A stretch of 21,091 nt of DNA from JBDKTK01 sp039680225 (GTDB lineage Bacteria; Desulfobacterota; Syntrophia; Syntrophales; UBA4778), in the NCBI GenBank assembly GCA_039680225.1, contig JBDKTK010000383.1, forward strand, positions 1-21,091, in the 5' to 3' direction. Position 1 is the first letter of the stretch. Every line of letters starts with the position of its first letter. Positions 7,210 through 13,631 of this stretch are shown one piece after another. A program made the position numbers and the translations under genes. Under the pieces are notes generated by a model that was not told where the DNA came from, searched no databases, and saw nothing but the letters and a program-made list of their open reading frames with translations.

Positions 7210-7791
7210 CTATTTAGATTTCTTCTTTGCAGCCATCTTCAGGAAAAGTTTGTGGATGCGCGTGTCCCCGGTCAGCTCCGGGTGGAAACAGCAGATCAGG
7301 ATATTTTTCTGGCGGGCCAGGACGATCTTGCCCTGGTATGTGGCCAGCACTTCGACATCCGGCCCGGCGTTCTCCACCTGGGGGGCCCTGATAAAGACCG
7401 CATGGAACGGCTCCGGGCCGATAGCAGGTATTTCGATATCCACTTCGCGGCTTTCTATCTGCCTGCCGTAGGCGTTCCTTTTTACGTCTATGTCGATCAG
7501 GTTCAGCAGTTTCTGCTTCCTGCCCTGCTGACTGGCTGCAAGCAGGATGAGGCCGGCGCAGGTCCCCATTACCGGCTTGCCGGATTTGACAAAGGACTTT
7601 ATCCTGCCGGGGAATCCGTATTCCGCCATGAGCTTGGAAATGGTGGTGCTTTCGCCCCCCGGCATGATCAGCGCATCGACGCCGTCCAGTTCATCGGGAA
7701 GCCTGATCTCCCGCGCCTCCTCGCCGCACATCTTCACCATGCGGATATGTTCCCGGAAGGCGCCCTGTAACGCTAAAACCCCGACTGTCAT
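7210..7791 (-). CDS. pdxT: Pyridoxal 5'-phosphate synthase glutaminase subunit
   Basis: This 193-residue class-I glutaminase releases ammonia from glutamine and channels it to PdxS for vitamin B6 (PLP) synthesis. It starts MTVGVLALQGAFREH, carries PGGESTT (44-50), the nucleophile Cys78 in GTCAGLIL, and the His170/Glu172 pair in CFHPELTGD. All three members of the triad are intact and the length is normal. PdxT usually sits beside pdxS, but no pdxS is in the window. The gene instead ends a cluster moaC - PH-like - Fis-like - pdxT and begins 5 bases after the Fis-type stop, so it is almost certainly co-transcribed with it. A strong ribosome site is not visible, consistent with coupling. Confidence 0.96.
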   Translation of the reverse strand: MTVGVLALQGAFREHIRMVKMCGEEAREIRLPDELDGVDALIMPGGESTTISKLMAEYGFPGRIKSFVKSGKPVMGTCAGLILLAASQQGRKQKLLNLIDIDVKRNAYGRQIESREVDIEIPAIGPEPFHAVFIRAPQVENAGPDVEVLATYQGKIVLARQKNILICCFHPELTGDTRIHKLFLKMAAKKKSK

Positions 7792-7796
7792 TTGAG

Positions 7797-8072
7797 TTAT
7801 TTTTCTTTGCAGGAAATATTCAGCTGTTCGATCTTCTTATGGAGTGTGTTGCGGTTTATTCCCAGGAACGCGGCGGCGCTCATTTTCACGTTATTGGACC
7901 GCCTCAGGGCTATCTTGATCAACGACCTCTCAACCATTTGCATGATTTCGTCATACAGCGTGCTTTTGGCCTTCTCGTTCGTGCCCAGGAAAAGCGTGAG
8001 GTCTTCGAGGGTCTTCTCAAGAACGCTTTCAACTGTAAATGACAGGTCGTCGGTCTTGGTTTTCTTCAACAT
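7797..8072 (-). CDS. Fis-family DNA-binding protein
   Basis: This 91-residue protein resembles Fis in size and layout. A variable N-terminal half is followed by a dimerising helix (LYDEIMQMVERSLIKIAL, 39-56) and a C-terminal helix-turn-helix (about 63-84) ending GINRNTLHKKIEQ, very close to the Fis consensus. Fis bends DNA and modulates transcription and nucleoid structure. The ATG at 8072 is chosen over an in-frame start at 8111 because AAGGA sits 8 bases upstream of it. It lies 13 bases after the PH-like gene and 5 bases before pdxT. The HTH also resembles that of NtrC-type activators, but no AAA+ domain is present. Confidence 0.88.
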   Translation of the reverse strand: MLKKTKTDDLSFTVESVLEKTLEDLTLFLGTNEKAKSTLYDEIMQMVERSLIKIALRRSNNVKMSAAAFLGINRNTLHKKIEQLNISCKEK

Positions 8073-8085
8073 TATTCTGGTCCTT

Positions 8086-8604
8086 TCAGAAGAACAGCTT
8101 TGTAAATACAATAATCAACAGGATAACCGCCGCGATCCAGGCCGAAACAATGTCCGCCATTTTTCGGACCGGGTACAAGACCAGGTTGGACACGCCCTCT
8201 TCAATTCTGTCTTTATCCAGGTGATCGACAATATATTTTACGAGTGATGTAAAATTCTCATAGGAATTCGATATTACGTAAAACCCCTTCTTGGTGGTCA
8301 GGACAATATATACCTTGTTCCTCAGGACTACGGAGCCGATTTCGGTTATATCGCCCCACAAAAGCTCTTTTTTCCTGATGAACCTCTTTATCCTGATCCC
8401 GCTTTCGCACGCTTCAATCTGCCTCATGAGCAGCTCTATGAAGACGAGGCAAAGCGGTACGAACACTATAGTCAGGACAATCCTCTCAACGGGCTCGGAT
8501 TTCCCCAAAAACGAATACCCCAGCAGAAAGGCAAGCAGGAAAACATCCGCCGCGAGGGGGATCAGAAAGCCGGGCCTTATCCTGAATATTTTACCGGCAG
8601 CCAT
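8086..8604 (-). CDS. Membrane protein with PH-like domain
   Basis: This 172-residue protein has two N-terminal membrane helices (about 13-34 and 42-60), a soluble middle and one C-terminal helix (about 152-172). The middle (about 65-130) reads as beta strands: GIRIKRFIRKKELLWGDITEI, then VYIVLTTKKGFYVISN. That resembles bacterial PH (bPH) domains of small membrane proteins, where a turn-rich strand set follows two helices. The assignment is by pattern only and the function is unknown. It starts 7 bases after the moaC stop and is followed 13 bases later by the Fis-type gene, so it belongs to that cluster. Confidence 0.8.
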   Translation of the reverse strand: MAAGKIFRIRPGFLIPLAADVFLLAFLLGYSFLGKSEPVERIVLTIVFVPLCLVFIELLMRQIEACESGIRIKRFIRKKELLWGDITEIGSVVLRNKVYIVLTTKKGFYVISNSYENFTSLVKYIVDHLDKDRIEEGVSNLVLYPVRKMADIVSAWIAAVILLIIVFTKLFF

Positions 8605-8611
8605 CCCCTTG

Positions 8612-9094
8612 CTAAGCCTCTTTACGCCTGTAAACGCCGCTTTTCCCGCCGGTCTTTTTCATCAGCTTGATATCCGAAATTATCATGTCCCTGTCGGCCG
8701 ATTTGCACATGTCATAAACGGCAAGGGCGGCGGCGGACACCGCCGTCAACGCTTCCATTTCCACGCCGGTCCTGCCGATGCTCCTCACGGTCGATTCGAT
8801 GATAATCTCCCCCCTGCCGGGGTCGGCAGAAAAATTCACATCCACGTCGGTCAGCTGCAGGGGATGGCAAAGCGGGATCAATTCCCCCGTCTTCTTTGCG
8901 GCCATTATCCCCGCTATTTTAGCAACGGCGTAGACATCGCCTTTCTTAACGGCGCCTTCCTCGATCGCCCTGACCGTTTCGGGCCGCATGAGCACCTTTC
9001 CGCGCGCCGTTGCTTCCCGGCGCGTTTCGGTCTTGGCGGTCACATCGACCATTCTGGCCCGACCCTTTTTATCCAAGTGGGTAAAATTTGCCAT
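8612..9094 (-). CDS. moaC: Cyclic pyranopterin monophosphate synthase
   Basis: This 160-residue enzyme converts the MoaA product 3',8-cyclo-GTP into cyclic pyranopterin monophosphate in molybdenum cofactor synthesis. The family motifs are intact: PLCHPL with His77, GVEMEALTAVSAAALAVYDMCK with Glu112, Glu114, Asp128 and Lys131, and Lys51 and Lys147. These fall at the same positions as I recall for the E. coli active-site residues. It is first in the leftward cluster and has its own likely promoter 43-71 bases upstream of its start. No moaA, moaD or moaE gene is nearby, so the rest of the pathway must be elsewhere. The ribosome site is weak. Confidence 0.97.
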   Translation of the reverse strand: MANFTHLDKKGRARMVDVTAKTETRREATARGKVLMRPETVRAIEEGAVKKGDVYAVAKIAGIMAAKKTGELIPLCHPLQLTDVDVNFSADPGRGEIIIESTVRSIGRTGVEMEALTAVSAAALAVYDMCKSADRDMIISDIKLMKKTGGKSGVYRRKEA

Positions 9095-9136
9095 AGACAG
9101 TTATTTCAATTTTGGAAGGCTTTTTAAGAAAGTTCG

Positions 9137-9165
9137 CGTATAGCACAGCCTCATTTTTCAGTCAA
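9137..9165 (-). promoter_or_regulatory. Promoter of the moaC cluster
   Basis: On the minus strand TTGACT (9165-9160) and TATACG (9142-9137) are separated by exactly 17 bases. The -35 matches consensus at five of six positions and the -10 at four. Transcription would begin near 9130, giving a leader of about 36 bases to the moaC ATG. It lies in the 84-base gap after murI. Confidence 0.55.
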
Positions 9166-9178
9166 GCAAGCCTTTATT

Positions 9179-10003
9179 TTACGAACAGATTGTATCGAGC
9201 GACACAAGCTCCGAATGGAGCGGTTCGCCGTAGAAAACATTTGCCAGCCTGTCGAATTTTTCCCAGGTATCGGTGGTCTGAAAGACCCTCCGGCCGTTTT
9301 TGCCGAGTTTGACTTCCATTTCGGGGTGCCTGAACAGGTAATCCGACAATTTCCGCGCTATTATCGGCCCCTGCTCGAGAACTGCTGTCCCCGGGGGCAC
9401 GTTCCTGGCAAAATTCGGGTAAAGTATGGGGTAATGGGTGCATGCCAGGAGAATAGTGTCGATACAGGCTTCCTTCGAAAAAAGCTCTTTGAGGTAGCGC
9501 CTGATGATCATATCGGTGCCTTCCCATTCCTGCTCGCCGGCTTCGATGATCGGGACGAGGAGCGGGCAGGCCTGCTGGTAGACCTGCACTTCGGGATTGA
9601 GCTTGTTTATTTCCACAACATAGGCCCCTGAAGCCACCGATCCTTCAGTCGCGAGGACACCCACCTTGCGCGCGCTGGTGCGCTCTGCGACCTCTTCCGC
9701 CATGGGGATCACGACTCCCAGGACCCTGCGGTCGGGGTAGGTGGCAGGCAGGTATTCCTGCTGGATCTTCCGGAGCGCCTTGGCTGATGACGTATTACAG
9801 GCGATTATAATCAGTTCGCAGCCTTTTTTGAACAGGTGCTGCACCGCCTGCCTGGTGAACTCGAACACAATCGCATCCGAGCGGCTGCCGTAAGGGACGC
9901 GCGCGTTGTCCCCGAGGTAGAGGTAATCGTATCGGGGCAGCGCTTTCACCACGTGCTTCATCACTGTGAGGCCGCCGAACCCCGAATCAAAAAAACCGAT
10001 CAT
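9179..10003 (-). CDS. murI: Glutamate racemase
   Basis: This 274-residue enzyme makes D-glutamate for peptidoglycan from L-glutamate in a cofactor-independent two-base reaction. It shows DSGFGG with Asp6 and Ser7 (6-11), the first catalytic cysteine Cys69 in ACNTSSA, and the second, Cys188, followed by Thr189 and His190 in ACTHYP. PYGSRS (37-42) is the conserved substrate loop. GGGAGA precedes the ATG by 5 bases. It follows the hydroxyacid dehydrogenase by 78 bases in the same direction, and moaC follows after 84 bases with a separate promoter. Confidence 0.97.
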   Translation of the reverse strand: MIGFFDSGFGGLTVMKHVVKALPRYDYLYLGDNARVPYGSRSDAIVFEFTRQAVQHLFKKGCELIIIACNTSSAKALRKIQQEYLPATYPDRRVLGVVIPMAEEVAERTSARKVGVLATEGSVASGAYVVEINKLNPEVQVYQQACPLLVPIIEAGEQEWEGTDMIIRRYLKELFSKEACIDTILLACTHYPILYPNFARNVPPGTAVLEQGPIIARKLSDYLFRHPEMEVKLGKNGRRVFQTTDTWEKFDRLANVFYGEPLHSELVSLDTICS

Positions 10004-10081
10004 AAGATTCTCCCAATAAGGCCGGATTGTTGCATCTTTCGGGGCGCCTGTAAACAGATTCCTGGCAATGACAAGGGCAAA

Positions 10082-11062
10082 TTACCTGTTTTGGAACACT
10101 TCCGGGTTGACCATCCGGGGCGGGACCCTTCCTTCCAGCCCGATAATCAGGCTTTCCACGGCCATTTCCGCCATTTTTGTCCGGGTCTCCAGCGTGCCGC
10201 TGCCCACGTGCGGCAGGAGAACGGCGTTTTCAAGGCCGCTCAGGCCCGGTTCCAGGGCGGGCTCATTCTCATACACGTCGATGCCGGCCCCGGCTATGGC
10301 GCCCGAGCGCAGCGCCTCGACCAGGTCTTTTTCATTGACCACCGGCCCCCGGGATGTATTGATCAGGAAAGCCGTCTTCTTCATAGTGGCCAGTTCTTTT
10401 TTGCCGATCAGATATCTGGTATTTTCCGTGAGGGGCACGTGCAGCGAAACAAAGTCCGCCTGGGAGAGCAGCGCGTTAAGGCACCTGAATTCGGCCCCGA
10501 ATTCCTCCTCTTCGGAAGCGCTCAGCCGCTGGGGATTATTGTAGATTATATTCATGCCAAACCCGGAGGCCCTTTTCGCGACCGCTTTGCCTATCCGGCC
10601 CATCCCGATTATGCCCAGCGTCTTGCCCGAAACCTGGCTCCCCAGGAAGAGGAAGGGCGCCCAGTGGCGGAACCGGCCTTCCCGCACCATTTTGTCGCCT
10701 TCGACAACCCGCCGCGCAACTGCCAGCAGCAGGGCAAAAGCCAGCTCGGCCGTCGCGTCCGTCAGCACCCCCGGCGTGTTGGTGACGGCTATGCCCCTGC
10801 GGGTGGCGGCGTCCACGTCGATATTGTTGTAGCCGACCGCCATTTGGGAAATTATCCGCAGGCGAGGGGCGCGTTCCATGAGGCCGGCATCGACCTTGTC
10901 CGAGATCATTGACAGCAGCCCCTCCTTGTCCGCTATCGAGGCAAGGATTGCGTCCGTTTCCATGGGCCTGTCCATGACGTTGGCTTCAATATCGCAATGT
11001 CCGGAGAGGCTTTTCATGATTTGATCAGGCAGCCTGCCGGTCACGAGAACTTTTGGTTTCAT
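10082..11062 (-). CDS. D-2-hydroxyacid dehydrogenase (glyoxylate/hydroxypyruvate reductase type)
   Basis: This 326-residue NAD(P)-dependent enzyme is of the D-isomer 2-hydroxyacid dehydrogenase family. The dinucleotide motif is GMGRIG (153-158). The catalytic trio is Arg238 (NTSRGPVV), Glu267 (DVYENEP) and His285 (LLPHVGSGT). The stretch MAVGYNNIDV (74-83) is the usual substrate-side loop. After the second beta strand the sequence is YNNPQR rather than an acidic residue, which may favour NADPH, as in glyoxylate/hydroxypyruvate reductases. Substrate assignment within the family is unsafe without assay; the overall pattern fits GyaR-type glyoxylate reductase best. AGAGG lies 4 bases before the ATG. 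Confidence 0.92.
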   Translation of the reverse strand: MKPKVLVTGRLPDQIMKSLSGHCDIEANVMDRPMETDAILASIADKEGLLSMISDKVDAGLMERAPRLRIISQMAVGYNNIDVDAATRRGIAVTNTPGVLTDATAELAFALLLAVARRVVEGDKMVREGRFRHWAPFLFLGSQVSGKTLGIIGMGRIGKAVAKRASGFGMNIIYNNPQRLSASEEEEFGAEFRCLNALLSQADFVSLHVPLTENTRYLIGKKELATMKKTAFLINTSRGPVVNEKDLVEALRSGAIAGAGIDVYENEPALEPGLSGLENAVLLPHVGSGTLETRTKMAEMAVESLIIGLEGRVPPRMVNPEVFQNR

Positions 11063-11402
11063 ATAACCTCTATTTAATGTTCGGTGCGGCGCCCGGTCCG
11101 GGACTTTGTTTCAGGTCTGAAAGCAGTCTCTGGAAATCCGGTGATTCGTCGGGGAGTCTGCCGGTCGACGGCGCACAGTTTGTCTATGTCTTCGGGCGGC
11201 AGTTCGAAATTCGCGGGAAAATTGTTTTTGACATGCATGGTTCCCATACCGGATCGGATAAAGAAAGATGCAGATTTTTGAGCCGGAATGTCAAGCAAAA
11301 ACTAAAGGATGCAATTTCCCAGGAATGAAAGTTGACAGCGAAGAATTTGGATAGTAGGAAAAAGCAGTCAAAATCCAAAAGTTGCCGCGAGAGGCAGGGC
11401 GT
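11063..11402. other. Divergent intergenic region before the protease gene
   Basis: This 340-base stretch lies between the leftward dehydrogenase and the rightward protease. A TTGACA occurs on each strand: minus 11294-11289 and plus 11332-11337. Neither has a convincing -10 at 16-18 bases, so promoters are only possible. One short leftward frame (11074-11238) might be a small gene and is listed separately. Nothing else is recognisable. Confidence 0.5.
11074..11238 (-). CDS. Possible small protein, unknown
   Basis: A 54-residue frame ends 11 bases before the dehydrogenase start. From its ATG at 11238 it reads MHVKNNFPANFELPPEDIDK, then a basic tail. The first half has the G/C-rich third codon positions of real genes here; the second half less so. 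GGGA lies three bases before the ATG, a poor ribosome site. A longer version from a TTG at 11298 has no ribosome site. No family is recognised, and it may be chance. Confidence 0.3.
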   Translation of the reverse strand: MHVKNNFPANFELPPEDIDKLCAVDRQTPRRITGFPETAFRPETKSRTGRRTEH

Positions 11403-12785
11403 ATGAAGAAATGTTCGAACTGCGGCTATGTGCGCCGCCCCGATGACGACAAATACGCGATGGTCCCTTCCAGGGCCTGCCCGAAATGTTACGCCTTTTA
11501 TACCCCTGAGCAAACGGAACAGCCGCAGCCGGTGCAGGATATTCAGGTCAATGATAAAAAAATCGGGGCGGGGCCGGCAGTCCCGCCAAAGCAGGGCATG
11601 AGCAGGGCCGCATGGATTTCAATACTGGCCGTTGCGGTCGTGGTATCGTTCGTTACGGCTTACTACCTGGCCGGCAGGACGAAAGATACATCCATATCTT
11701 TTTCCCAGGGGACCGGCAAGGCAGTTACCGATGAAGCAAGCCCGGCAGGGCTCCCGCTGCAGGAATACAGCATTTCGGAGATAGTGAAAAGAATCTCTCC
11801 GTCAATCATATCCGTAATGATCTATGACGACAGGAGACAGGTCGTCGGCTGGGGGTCGGGTTTTTTTGCCGGCAACCCGGGCGAGGTCGTCACGAACCGC
11901 CACGTCCTGAAGGGCTCTTATTACGAGATAAAAACCATCGAGGGGAGGACTTATCCCGTCAACAGGATTGTTTCCGAAGACGCCCACAACGACCTCGTCG
12001 TTCTGGCGACGGGAGCCTCCCTCCGCAAGGCGGTCCCGCTCAAAATCAGCCGTTTCCGGCCTGAAAGAGGCGAGAAAGTCGTTGTCATCGGCAGCCCGCT
12101 CGGCCTCGAGCAGTCGGTGTCAGACGGGATAGTCTCAGCATACCGGGAACTGAAGAACAGAAAAGTTATCCAGATCACCGCTCCCATATCCCAGGGGTCC
12201 AGCGGGAGCCCCGTCGTAAACATGAGGGGCGAAGTCATCGGCATCGTTTCCATGTATCTGATGCAGGGGCAGAACCTTAATTTCTGCGTACCGGCCGAGA
12301 CTCTCCTGAACATCAGTTCCGCTATGAGCCACCTCGGAAATCTCGCCCCTGTCCCGTCTTCCCAGAGACTGTATTTCTACCAGGACGAGAACAAAAGGGT
12401 GCACTTTGTCAGAAATCCGGAGAACCCCCGCTCCAATTATATACTGCTGACGAGGTCGGACGGCTCAATCGACCGCGAAAAATTCGAGAACTGGATCTTC
12501 GAGCAGATGGGCGGCAATCCCTATAAGATCGATCCGCAGGCAATGGTGAACGCGGAGAAGGAGCGTCTCCCGGATCTCTTCCGCCAGGTCTTTCCCGGCC
12601 ACGAGATGGATGAACTGAAGAGATTTTCGCCCGAGGCCAGGGGTTACTGGGGCTCGTGGGTGGCCAACCACATGCAGGCCGTCTATAACCGCGCGCAAAG
12701 CGACCGGAATTCGGGGATAAACAAGCACAGGGAGATGATGACGTTCCTTGACCGGGTGCTTGAACGAGAATCAATAAAACAATAA
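11403..12785 (+). CDS. Zinc-ribbon, membrane-anchored trypsin-like serine protease
   Basis: This 460-residue protein has four parts. An N-terminal zinc ribbon carries Cys4, Cys7, Cys26 and Cys29. A Gln/Pro-rich linker leads to one membrane helix (about 69-91). A trypsin/HtrA-type domain (about 120-305) has an intact triad: His167 (TNRHVL), Asp197 (HNDLVVL) and Ser267 (GSSGSP). The C-terminal region (about 320-460) has no PDZ-like pattern I can see; it carries FYQDENKRVHFV and YWGSWVANHMQAVYNRAQ and looks helical at the end. The expected topology is ribbon inside the cell, protease in the periplasm. The ATG at 11403 is preferred over a TTG at 11382 because GAGAGG sits 8 bases upstream and it starts at the ribbon. 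The substrate is unknown; HtrA-like quality control is one option. Confidence 0.88.
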   Translation: MKKCSNCGYVRRPDDDKYAMVPSRACPKCYAFYTPEQTEQPQPVQDIQVNDKKIGAGPAVPPKQGMSRAAWISILAVAVVVSFVTAYYLAGRTKDTSISFSQGTGKAVTDEASPAGLPLQEYSISEIVKRISPSIISVMIYDDRRQVVGWGSGFFAGNPGEVVTNRHVLKGSYYEIKTIEGRTYPVNRIVSEDAHNDLVVLATGASLRKAVPLKISRFRPERGEKVVVIGSPLGLEQSVSDGIVSAYRELKNRKVIQITAPISQGSSGSPVVNMRGEVIGIVSMYLMQGQNLNFCVPAETLLNISSAMSHLGNLAPVPSSQRLYFYQDENKRVHFVRNPENPRSNYILLTRSDGSIDREKFENWIFEQMGGNPYKIDPQAMVNAEKERLPDLFRQVFPGHEMDELKRFSPEARGYWGSWVANHMQAVYNRAQSDRNSGINKHREMMTFLDRVLERESIKQ

Positions 12786-12912
12786 AAAAGGCCCTGATCT
12801 GTTTCAATAAAGGGAAGGGTTGTTTGTCGCGTCACAAGCCCGGGCAAAATGGGACCGCTGCCTTTTTCGCCTCAATTTCACGCCTGCTGTTCTTCTGCCG
12901 ATTTTTCCTTTA

Positions 12913-12941
12913 TTGATTATTTCCCCCCGGGAATATATATT
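12913..12941 (+). promoter_or_regulatory. Promoter of the receiver gene (copy 1 of a duplicated promoter)
   Basis: TTGATT (12913-12918) and TATATT (12936-12941) are 17 bases apart, with CCCGGG in the spacer. Transcription would start near 12948, about 54 bases before the ATG at 13002. The 30 bases 12913-12942 match 13541-13570 at 26 positions without gaps. Confidence 0.7.
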
Positions 12942-13001
12942 ACCGCGGCTTTCAGCCCGGCTTATAACGGCCGGCATTCAGATTCAAGGACGAGGTAAAA
13001 T

Positions 13002-13421
13002 ATGAAAATACTTGTTATAGACGGACATACAAATTTTCGGGAACCATTTTGCGAGTTTCTCCATTCATGCTTCCCGTTGATATCGATCAAAGGCTCCGAT
13101 GAAAAAAGCGCAATGCAGACAGTCCGGTCTTTTTCGCCGGACATGGTCATTATGGATACAGGCCTGGAAATGGTCCGGGACCTGAGGCTCAATGAGCCCG
13201 GCCTGGCCATAACATTGATGGTCCCGTATAATATGCCCGAATACGTGAATGCGGCATACCTCAGCGGGGCGGACCATATCTTCTCCAAGCATTCGGCCGC
13301 TTTCCCGGAAATCAACCGCCTCCTGGGAATTATCCGCGCGGCGGCGGAGGGCCGGGGAGGGCGGTATGCAGTCGAGGCTGTCAATAAGCCGGGCAAAGCA
13401 GGCGCTTCCGCCGAAGCCTGA
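13002..13421 (+). CDS. Stand-alone degenerate response-regulator receiver protein
   Basis: This 139-residue protein has the receiver fold pattern: MKILVIDGH at the first strand, VIMD with Asp52 as the candidate phosphoacceptor, ITLMV at the fourth strand, and Lys97 in IFSKHS. It lacks an output domain; the tail after about 120 is Gly/Ala-rich. Several conserved features are missing. The usual acidic pair is only Asp7 followed by Gly8, the loop after Asp52 lacks the MPxMDG segment, and the conserved Thr/Ser of strand four is Val74. It may therefore bind partners without normal phosphorylation switching. GAGG lies a few bases before the ATG. It shares a duplicated promoter with the kinase downstream, which suggests a functional link. 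Confidence 0.82.
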   Translation: MKILVIDGHTNFREPFCEFLHSCFPLISIKGSDEKSAMQTVRSFSPDMVIMDTGLEMVRDLRLNEPGLAITLMVPYNMPEYVNAAYLSGADHIFSKHSAAFPEINRLLGIIRAAAEGRGGRYAVEAVNKPGKAGASAEA

Positions 13422-13457
13422 AATGACATCACACCAGGAAAGCCTGTAAATAAAAGC

Positions 13458-13504
13458 ACGGTCCTGTTTAACCCCGTGAAAACACCGGCGTTAAATAGGA
13501 CCGT
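13458..13504. repeat. Long inverted repeat between receiver and kinase genes
   Basis: A 15-base arm (13458-13472) pairs with 13490-13504 at 14 of 15 positions around a 17-base loop in which CCG and CGG can pair further. The arms contain GGTCCT / AGGACC. On the plus strand C/T-rich sequence without a clean U-run follows, so a terminator role is possible but not typical. It resembles dispersed palindromic (REP-like) elements more than a classical terminator. Confidence 0.7.
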
Positions 13505-13540
13505 CCCCTCTTTCCTCCTCCGGTAATCTCAGTCAAATAT

Positions 13541-13569
13541 TTGATTAATTTCGCCCGGGCATATATATT
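13541..13569 (+). promoter_or_regulatory. Promoter of the kinase gene (copy 2 of a duplicated promoter)
   Basis: TTGATT (13541-13546) and TATATT (13564-13569) are again 17 bases apart with CCCGGG in the spacer. Transcription would start near 13576, about 56 bases before the kinase ATG. Spacing to the start codon differs from copy 1 by only two bases. Confidence 0.7.
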
Positions 13570-13631
13570 AGCTCAGCCCTGACGCCCTGCAGATACGGCA
13601 TTTTCGCCGGCCGGGCGCGGGGAGAATAAAT

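Noticed and set aside
9836..10912. Forward 358-residue open frame across the dehydrogenase gene
   Set aside because: Antisense shadow; the leftward frame has the full catalytic Arg/Glu/His set.
12780..12830. Possible terminator after the protease gene
   Set aside because: GGCCCT and AGGG can pair only weakly across a long loop and no U-run follows.
12820..13005. 61-residue forward frame before the receiver gene
   Set aside because: No ribosome site, and the duplicated promoter lies inside it.
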